A stretch of 9,718 nucleotides of DNA, from NCBI GenBank assembly GCA_016207475.1, contig JACQPM010000120.1, positions 1 to 9,718 of the forward strand, given 5' to 3'. Positions 5,913 through 9,718 of this stretch are shown here, in pieces (the stretch's first letter is position 1; every line of letters starts with the position of its first letter). This DNA is from Methanobacteriota archaeon (lineage in GTDB: Archaea; Hydrothermarchaeota; Hydrothermarchaeia; Hydrothermarchaeales; JACQPM01). The notes beneath the pieces were generated by a model that was given only the letters and a program-made list of their open reading frames with translations, did no database searches and was not told where the DNA came from. The position numbers were made by a program, and so were the translations under genes.

Positions 5913-6091
5913 CGGGTGATCTTCGTCAGGGTGGCGTTCCTCTGGGCCCCTACCCAGTCGGAGACGACGCTGGCGAAGGCGTTTATGGAGCCCCTCAGGG
6001 CGTAGACGGTGAGGGCGGCCAGTATCACGCCGCCGGTGAGGAGGATGAACTCCAAGCTCACCTGGGACCTCTCCCCTCCTAGAAGTGACAT
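5909..6091 (-). CDS. Small class III pilin-like protein, first gene of the operon
   Basis: A 60-residue protein: short leader MSLLGGERS, predicted cleavage before Gln10 in ERS|QVSLEF, a hydrophobic helix (about 14-31), then a 29-residue amphipathic tail with one sequon (NAT). The size is close to that of the small major pilins of methanogens, so it may form the filament shaft. Ser instead of Gly or Ala at -1 is unusual. The ATG at 6091 lies about 26 bases from a TATA element and has no Shine-Dalgarno sequence, fitting a leaderless start. Its stop overlaps the peptidase ATG as ATGA, so the two are probably co-translated. Confidence 0.83.
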   Translation of the reverse strand: MSLLGGERSQVSLEFILLTGGVILAALTVYALRGSINAFASVVSDWVGAQRNATLTKITR

Positions 6092-6112
6092 GGGGGTAAT
6101 ATCGATGGTCGG

Positions 6113-6127
6113 TTATAAATAATTTTA
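6113..6127. promoter_or_regulatory. Shared bidirectional TATA element between pilin operon and glycosyltransferases
   Basis: TTATAAATAATTTTA reads as a TATA box on both strands. Its TATAAA core (6114-6119) is centred 26-27 bases before the plus-strand ATG at 6143 and 25-26 bases before the minus-strand ATG at 6091, so both genes would be leaderless or nearly so. The midpoint of the two start codons falls at 6117, inside the element. The minus direction has the more A-rich BRE-like flank (TAAAAT), which suggests the pilin side is stronger. The two directions may compete for one TBP site. Confidence 0.6.
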
Positions 6128-6142
6128 GGTAGAGGTGTAGGC

Positions 6143-7522
6143 ATGATCAGACGTGGTACCGTGGCCATCCTGGGGGTCCTGGCTTTGGCCGCCATCTTGC
6201 GGCTCTGGGGCCTGAGCCAGCCCATCTGGCCTGACGAGGCCCTCTACCTCCAGACCGCCAGGAACCTCTACCTGGGCCGGGGGCTGACCTTCGATGGCAC
6301 CCCATGGCATGAGACGCAGCCGCCCTTCTTCATCTTTTCTCTTGCCATCTCCAACCTCCTCACCGGTACCTCGGAGGTCTCGGCTAGGATGGTGGCGCCG
6401 CTCTTCGGCGTCCTGGGGGTACTTGCCGTCTACCACCTGGGGAAGGCGCTCTACGGCGAGAGGGCGGGCCTTTTGGCGGCCCTCCTCATGGCTGTCAATC
6501 CAGCTCACTGGTTCTTCAGCCGCATGGCCCTGGCCGACGTCCCCCTGGCCACCCTCCTCACCCTATCTGCATACCTCCTCTACACAGGCCATGAGAAGGG
6601 GGATGGGCGGACCCTCGCCCTAGCCGGGGTAGCCATGGGCCTCGCCTGCCTGACGAAGCGGATAGGCCTCCTCGTATATCCCATAACCATCCTCTACCTC
6701 ACGGGCAGGTCCCGCACGGCCTGGACCAGGGATAAAGGGGTCCTGGGGATGTTCGCCATATCCATCGCCCTCCAGCTCCCCTGGTACGCCAGGAACTACG
6801 CCCTCTTCGGAGACCCCCTGGTGAGTACCTGGAGCTACGTGGCCGGCATCTTCGGGTCCGAGGGGCCCGAGACCCTCAACCCCCTCCATATACCTGCCCT
6901 CCCGTTGCCCATCCTCCTGGCTGCCCTCTGGGGTGCCCTCCCCAAAGGGCGGGATATGAGACGGAGGGACCTACCACTCCTGTATATCTCTGCGTTCCTG
7001 CTGGTCCTGGCCCTCTGGTACAGGCTGGAGGTCTCCCGCTACCTTATACCTGTGGTGCCATTCTTCTCCCTCCTGGCGGCCCTGGGGGTCCTGGAGGCCT
7101 CCCATCTCCTGGCCGGGAAGAAGGCTAGGTCCGTCTTTATAGCTGCCTTCCTCATAGCTGCCCTGGCCGCAAGCCTCCTGGAGGGGACCGCAGTCCTGGA
7201 AAGGAACGGGCATAAATATGAGGGGTACAAGGCATCTGCCATCTGGATCAACGAAAACACACCGGCGGATGCCGTCGTGGTCTCCAATGCCAGGGCGATC
7301 TTCTACTACTCCGCCAGGAACACCACCTACTTCCCGCCCTCGGAGGAGGCCCTCTGGGAGCTGGTGAAGGGCAGGGAGGCATACTTGGTGGTGGGGGACT
7401 GGCCGGTCCATAGAGGCTATCCGGGGTACATCAGCAATCTCTCAGGTATAAGGCTCGAGGCGACCTTCAACGAGCCACCGATGCCTCAGATAAAGGTCTA
7501 CAAGGTGGTGTGGCATGAATAG
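6143..7522 (+). CDS. GT-C glycosyltransferase, PMT/ArnT-like (GT39-related)
   Basis: A 459-residue integral membrane enzyme of the GT-C fold, expected to take a sugar from a polyprenyl-phosphate donor on the outer side of the membrane. The first helix (about 6-24) is followed by the extracytoplasmic loop with the acidic pair Asp31-Glu32 in QPIWPDEALYLQTARNLYLG, the usual catalytic position of this family, and by the HETQPPFFIF block. About ten more hydrophobic segments follow to about residue 355. A soluble C-terminal domain (about 365-459) contains SNARAIFYYSARNTTYFPP. It is divergent from the pilin operon and shares its TATA element; the next gene overlaps it by eight bases. The acceptor is unknown; pilin glycan assembly is inferred from position. 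Confidence 0.8.
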   Translation: MIRRGTVAILGVLALAAILRLWGLSQPIWPDEALYLQTARNLYLGRGLTFDGTPWHETQPPFFIFSLAISNLLTGTSEVSARMVAPLFGVLGVLAVYHLGKALYGERAGLLAALLMAVNPAHWFFSRMALADVPLATLLTLSAYLLYTGHEKGDGRTLALAGVAMGLACLTKRIGLLVYPITILYLTGRSRTAWTRDKGVLGMFAISIALQLPWYARNYALFGDPLVSTWSYVAGIFGSEGPETLNPLHIPALPLPILLAALWGALPKGRDMRRRDLPLLYISAFLLVLALWYRLEVSRYLIPVVPFFSLLAALGVLEASHLLAGKKARSVFIAAFLIAALAASLLEGTAVLERNGHKYEGYKASAIWINENTPADAVVVSNARAIFYYSARNTTYFPPSEEALWELVKGREAYLVVGDWPVHRGYPGYISNLSGIRLEATFNEPPMPQIKVYKVVWHE

Positions 7523-8975
7523 GAGATGGCTCCTCCTGTTGGGGATACTCCTGGCGGGCCTCTCCCTCCGCCTCTGGGTCTCGGACTTCGCGCCCATGGA
7601 GCTGGACTACGACCACTTCTACCACGCCAGGATTGGGAGGCATATCTATGAGGGGGGGCACCTGCCTGCCTGGGACGACAAGGAGCTGGGTGGGATACCC
7701 TACTATTACCCCCCGGGGTACCACATATGGATAGCCCTGGGGAAGGCGCTCCTACCGGGCCAGGATTATATCCAGGTCGGGTCCATCCTGACGGCGATCT
7801 TCGGAGTCTTGAGCATCCTAGCCCTCTATATCCTGGCCCGGCGGGAGATAGGACGGAATGGGGCCCTGGTCGCCTCCCTCCTCTTCGCCACCCTCCCCAT
7901 AGCCGTCATAAGGACCGGCCTCTGGGCCAGGCCCACGGGTCTGGCAATCCTCCTCGCCATCTTGGCAGTTCACGCCCTCCTGCGGTCCTGGGAAGACAGG
8001 AGCTGGGCCCCCGCAGCCCTCATCCTCGGCGCATTCGTCCTCTCCCACAGCTCCGTCCTCTTCTTGGTCTCCCTGGGCCTCCTGGGCGCAGCCCTCGGCC
8101 GTGGAGAGAGGTACAGGAGGAGGCTCCTGGCCCTCTCCACGGCCGCCATCCTCCTGGGCCTCCTCTACTACGCCAGGTACATCCCCTACCTGAACTTCTC
8201 CTTGGGCTATACGAAGGAGCACGAGCCGGCCATATCCATCGGCGCCTACCTCGCCTCAGGCCTGGACCCTGCCTTCCTCCTCCCGGAGTTCTTCTTCCTC
8301 TCCTACCTTGCCCTCACGTCCCTCCCCCTCATCCTCTACGGCCTCCTCCTCTTCCTGAGGGAGGGGCGCCGGGAGCTGGCCGGGATGGTGGGGGCCACCA
8401 TCCTCCTGGCCTTCTTCAGGTACAACCTCCTCATAATCTACGACTTCCTCCTCCTCCTCGCCTTAGGTAAGGCGCTGGTGGCTATCTCCGGGGTCTCCAT
8501 CGGAGCCAAACGGATAAGGTTCGGCTGGTCCCTCTCCGCCCTCCTATTCCTCTCTATCCTCTCCTTCAACCTCTTCCTCGTCTCCGCCTTCCATGGGGAG
8601 CGCGGCCCCCTGGAGAAGTATGAGGCTGTAAGGACCGTCCTGGAGAGAGCCGATCTGGGGCCTGGGGACCTGGTCCTCTCCAACGAGATCGTCGCAGGCC
8701 ACGGGATAGCATACTACTCCAGGGCCGCCAGCTACCTGAGTGACCTGACGGACGTCAGGAGATGGGATGAGCATATAGCCGTCTACAAGGTGCTCATGGA
8801 GGAGGCTGACGAGAAGCGGGCCCTCAAGACCCTCGAGAGGGAAGGGATAGACTACCTCCTCATCATAGAACCCAACAGGAGGGGGAACTTCCCATTCCTG
8901 AACAGTACGGACCTCCCCATCGTCCTGGTGAGGGGGGAGGGAGGGTACACGGCGGCCCTCTATAGGCTCCCTTAG
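7515..8975 (+). CDS. STT3-like GT-C membrane glycosyltransferase
   Basis: A 486-residue protein with a first helix (about 5-23), then a loop with LDYDHFYHARIGRHIYEGG (30-48) and PAWDDKELGG (51-60). The D-x-D-h-x-Y-H-x-R block, then G-H-L-P-x-W-D, is what the first external loop of STT3/AglB oligosaccharyltransferases looks like. About ten further hydrophobic segments reach residue about 375. The C-terminal domain (about 385-486) is short and lacks the WWDYG motif needed for sequon recognition in true STT3, so it is probably a relative that extends or transfers a lipid-linked glycan, not a canonical AglB. Its ATG lies inside the upstream GT gene, giving tight coupling. Its TAG overlaps by four bases the stop of the convergent small pilin gene. 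Confidence 0.75.
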   Translation: MNRRWLLLLGILLAGLSLRLWVSDFAPMELDYDHFYHARIGRHIYEGGHLPAWDDKELGGIPYYYPPGYHIWIALGKALLPGQDYIQVGSILTAIFGVLSILALYILARREIGRNGALVASLLFATLPIAVIRTGLWARPTGLAILLAILAVHALLRSWEDRSWAPAALILGAFVLSHSSVLFLVSLGLLGAALGRGERYRRRLLALSTAAILLGLLYYARYIPYLNFSLGYTKEHEPAISIGAYLASGLDPAFLLPEFFFLSYLALTSLPLILYGLLLFLREGRRELAGMVGATILLAFFRYNLLIIYDFLLLLALGKALVAISGVSIGAKRIRFGWSLSALLFLSILSFNLFLVSAFHGERGPLEKYEAVRTVLERADLGPGDLVLSNEIVAGHGIAYYSRAASYLSDLTDVRRWDEHIAVYKVLMEEADEKRALKTLEREGIDYLLIIEPNRRGNFPFLNSTDLPIVLVRGEGGYTAALYRLP

Positions 8976-9181
8976 ATAGTATTCGAGACCTCTTGGATCC
9001 TCGACTTCACCTTGCCGAAGCTCTCGTTGGCGCTCTGGTTGAGAGAGGTGCCGCCGCTCTTCGTCATGGAAGCGTATACAACGAAGATGACTATGGCAGC
9101 TACAATAACACCGCCAACTATGAAGATGTACTCTATGGACCCCTGCCCCTCTTCCTCTTCGAGCAATCTCCAGGGCATCAT
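8972..9181 (-). CDS. Small class III pilin-like protein, tandem copy 1 (69 residues)
   Basis: The protein has a 12-residue leader, predicted cleavage at EEG|QGSIEY (before Gln13), a hydrophobic helix (about 18-38) and a short polar tail with two sequons (NQS, NES). Size and layout match the small major pilins of methanogens such as EpdE, in which the NQT-type sequons also lie just after the helix. The leader ends in four Glu residues, whereas class III leaders usually carry Lys or Arg there. A TATA box at 9208-9216 would start transcription about five bases before the ATG. A second ATG directly after the first is an equal candidate. The gene is a close paralogue of the one at 9274-9480. Confidence 0.85.
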   Translation of the reverse strand: MMPWRLLEEEEGQGSIEYIFIVGGVIVAAIVIFVVYASMTKSGGTSLNQSANESFGKVKSRIQEVSNTI

Positions 9182-9207
9182 ATGATTATAAGTCTGCTCT
9201 TTAACTC

Positions 9208-9216
9208 TTTATAAAA
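9208..9216 (-). promoter_or_regulatory. TATA box of the first tandem pilin
   Basis: Minus-strand TTTTATAAA is centred about 31 bases before the ATG at 9181, which gives a transcript start near 9186 and a leader of about five bases with no Shine-Dalgarno sequence. Together with the terminator just upstream, this shows that the two tandem pilins are probably transcribed separately. Confidence 0.55.
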
Positions 9217-9246
9217 CTGCCTTCTGAATATATCATTTGTAAATAT

Positions 9247-9277
9247 AAAAAAACCGTGAAGGGTCATGGCCCTTCAC
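9247..9277 (-). terminator. Hairpin plus T7 terminator of the second tandem pilin
   Basis: On the minus strand GTGAAGGG (9277-9270), a six-base loop, and CCCTTCAC (9263-9256) form a perfect 8-bp stem, followed after two G by seven T (9253-9247). This is the form of a bacterial-type intrinsic terminator; T-runs alone also work in archaea. The TGA stop codon of the pilin gene (9276-9274) lies inside the first arm, so termination is set immediately at the end of the gene. Confidence 0.65.
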
Positions 9278-9480
9278 AGGGTATTTATGGCTTCCTGGGT
9301 CCTGGTCCTTATCTTGGCCACGCTCTCGTTGGTCGTCTGGTTGAGGGAGGTGGCGGCGCTCTTTGTCATACTGGAATAGATGGCGAATATAACCACCGCG
9401 GCCACTATTATGCCCCCGGCCAGGAGGATGTACTCTATAGCTCCTTGAGCTCTCTCTTCGTGCAACAGTCTCTCGAACAA
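9274..9480 (-). CDS. Small class III pilin-like protein, tandem copy 2 (68 residues)
   Basis: The leader MFERLLHEERA precedes predicted cleavage at A|QGAIEY (before Gln12). Then come a hydrophobic helix (about 17-37) and a tail with SSMTKSAATSLNQTTNES, which matches copy 1 (ASMTKSGGTSLNQSANES) almost position by position, including both sequons. The start is TTG at 9480, chosen because AAAAGGAGGTC lies at the right distance upstream and the leader then has normal length; no ATG fits in this frame. Recent duplication is likely, with the two copies acting as major pilins or alternates. A terminator ends the gene before copy 1 begins. Confidence 0.85.
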   Translation of the reverse strand: MFERLLHEERAQGAIEYILLAGGIIVAAVVIFAIYSSMTKSAATSLNQTTNESVAKIRTRTQEAINTL

Positions 9481-9486
9481 AGGATC

Positions 9487-9497
9487 GACCTCCTTTT
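9487..9497 (-). promoter_or_regulatory. Strong Shine-Dalgarno deciding the TTG start at 9480
   Basis: Minus-strand AAAAGGAGGTC lies with its GGAGG core ending about seven bases before TTG 9480. It supports this rare start. In copy 1 the start is nearly leaderless, so the two paralogues differ in how translation begins. Confidence 0.65.
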
Positions 9498-9515
9498 GGC
9501 ATATTGTCTACCCCG

Positions 9516-9525
9516 ATATATTTAA
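9516..9525 (-). promoter_or_regulatory. TATA box of the second tandem pilin
   Basis: Minus-strand TTAAATATAT would start transcription near 9494, at the Shine-Dalgarno sequence. A similar box, ATAAATATA, lies at 9559-9567 and could be a second, upstream promoter with a leader of about 57 bases. Both boxes are followed by a C/G-rich run (ACCCGG or CGGGG). Confidence 0.5.
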
Positions 9526-9532
9526 GACATCT

Positions 9533-9550
9533 GTTTACGCCGATGTAAAC
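9533..9550. promoter_or_regulatory. Inverted repeat GTTTAC-N6-GTAAAC, possible operator
   Basis: Perfect 6-bp arms (9533-9538 and 9545-9550) with a 6-base spacer lie between two TATA-like boxes upstream of the second tandem pilin. The dyad sits just upstream of the nearer TATA box, where a dimeric regulator could help or block TFB/TBP. No regulator gene is visible in the window. Confidence 0.4.
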
Positions 9551-9583
9551 CGTCCGGGTATATTTATGTCCAAACGGCACCGC

Positions 9584-9718
9584 TTAGAAGGCGGAGACGA
9601 TATTGGGCATCACGAACCTGACAAAGGCGAAGACCGAGTAGGCCACGAGGGCCATGGGGATCATGAACTTGGCGCCCTTCTTCGCGTCCCCGAACATGAC
9701 GACGCCTATCATCAGGGC
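9584..9718 (-). CDS. C-terminal end of a membrane protein, perhaps T2SS-F/TadC-type platform protein
   Basis: The frame enters from the right edge and ends at TAA 9584, giving the last 44 residues only. They hold part of one helix (ALMIGVVMFG), a short basic cytoplasmic-type loop (DAKKGAKF) and a final helix (about 19-38, MIPMALVAYSVFAFVRFVMP). A closing helix pair joined by a short basic loop is what I expect at the end of archaeal type II secretion F (FlaJ/TadC) platform proteins, and the gene sits directly upstream of pilin genes on the same strand. That identification rests on context and a short tail; it could be any polytopic membrane protein. It is too short for an independent call. 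Confidence 0.55.
   Translation of the reverse strand, partial: ALMIGVVMFGDAKKGAKFMIPMALVAYSVFAFVRFVMPNIVSAF

Noticed and set aside
7727..8470. 247-residue plus-strand frame inside the STT3-like gene
   Set aside because: It is Pro/Arg/Gly-rich, in a shifted frame, and the overlapping frame has clear membrane helices and family motifs.
9233..9580. 115-residue minus-strand frame with an ATG overlapping the second tandem pilin
   Set aside because: It runs in a different frame from the pilin, is low in hydrophobic order and does not fit the Shine-Dalgarno spacing; the paralogous pilin frame is clearly the real one.
1..9718. CRISPR array, rRNA or complete insertion sequence
   Set aside because: No regularly spaced repeats, no rRNA-like sequence and no transposase frame were seen on either strand.

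Overview
The window looks like part of a chromosome of a GC-rich, probably thermophilic archaeon. The reasons are TATA-type promoters placed about 26 bases from start codons, leaderless genes, heavy AGG (Arg) and ATA (Ile) use, and a set of proteins with archaeal class III (QxxxE) prepilin signals beside an EppA-type peptidase. The lineage cannot be fixed from this sequence alone.

Layout. (1) Bases 1 to about 880 differ in composition: line 61-120 is about 33% GC, while line 6241-6300 is about 67%. This segment carries the C-terminal part of a viperin-like radical SAM protein, the antiviral ddhNTP-synthase family. Its right border falls inside a COG1784/TctA-like permease gene, which is cut after about 66 recognisable residues. 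The segment therefore looks like an inserted island, or possibly an assembly join. (2) At 1162-1707 (+) lies an unrecognised helical protein with a leaderless-type promoter. (3) From 6091 down to 1684 on the minus strand runs a tightly packed eight-gene operon: a 60-residue pilin, an EppA-type prepilin peptidase, four larger pilin-like secreted proteins, a four-helix membrane protein (possibly DUF2101) and a membrane-anchored OB-fold protein. Most of its junctions overlap by 1-4 bases or are separated by only 1-33 bases. (4) From 6143 to 8975 on the plus strand lie two GT-C glycosyltransferases that overlap by 8 bases. They are divergent from the pilin operon and share one palindromic TATA element with it. 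(5) From 9718 down to 8972 on the minus strand are the C-terminal end of a membrane protein (perhaps the T2SS-F/TadC-type platform protein) and two tandem, closely similar 68-69-residue pilins. A clear hairpin plus T-run terminator lies between the two pilins.

Together, regions 3-5 read as a locus for making and glycosylating a surface filament. They contain seven class III pilin-like proteins, the peptidase to process them, two GT-C enzymes that could build or transfer glycan to their many N-x-S/T sequons, and a possible platform protein at the right edge. No assembly ATPase is inside the window. The viperin-like gene is a separate story and probably belongs to a mobile defence island.
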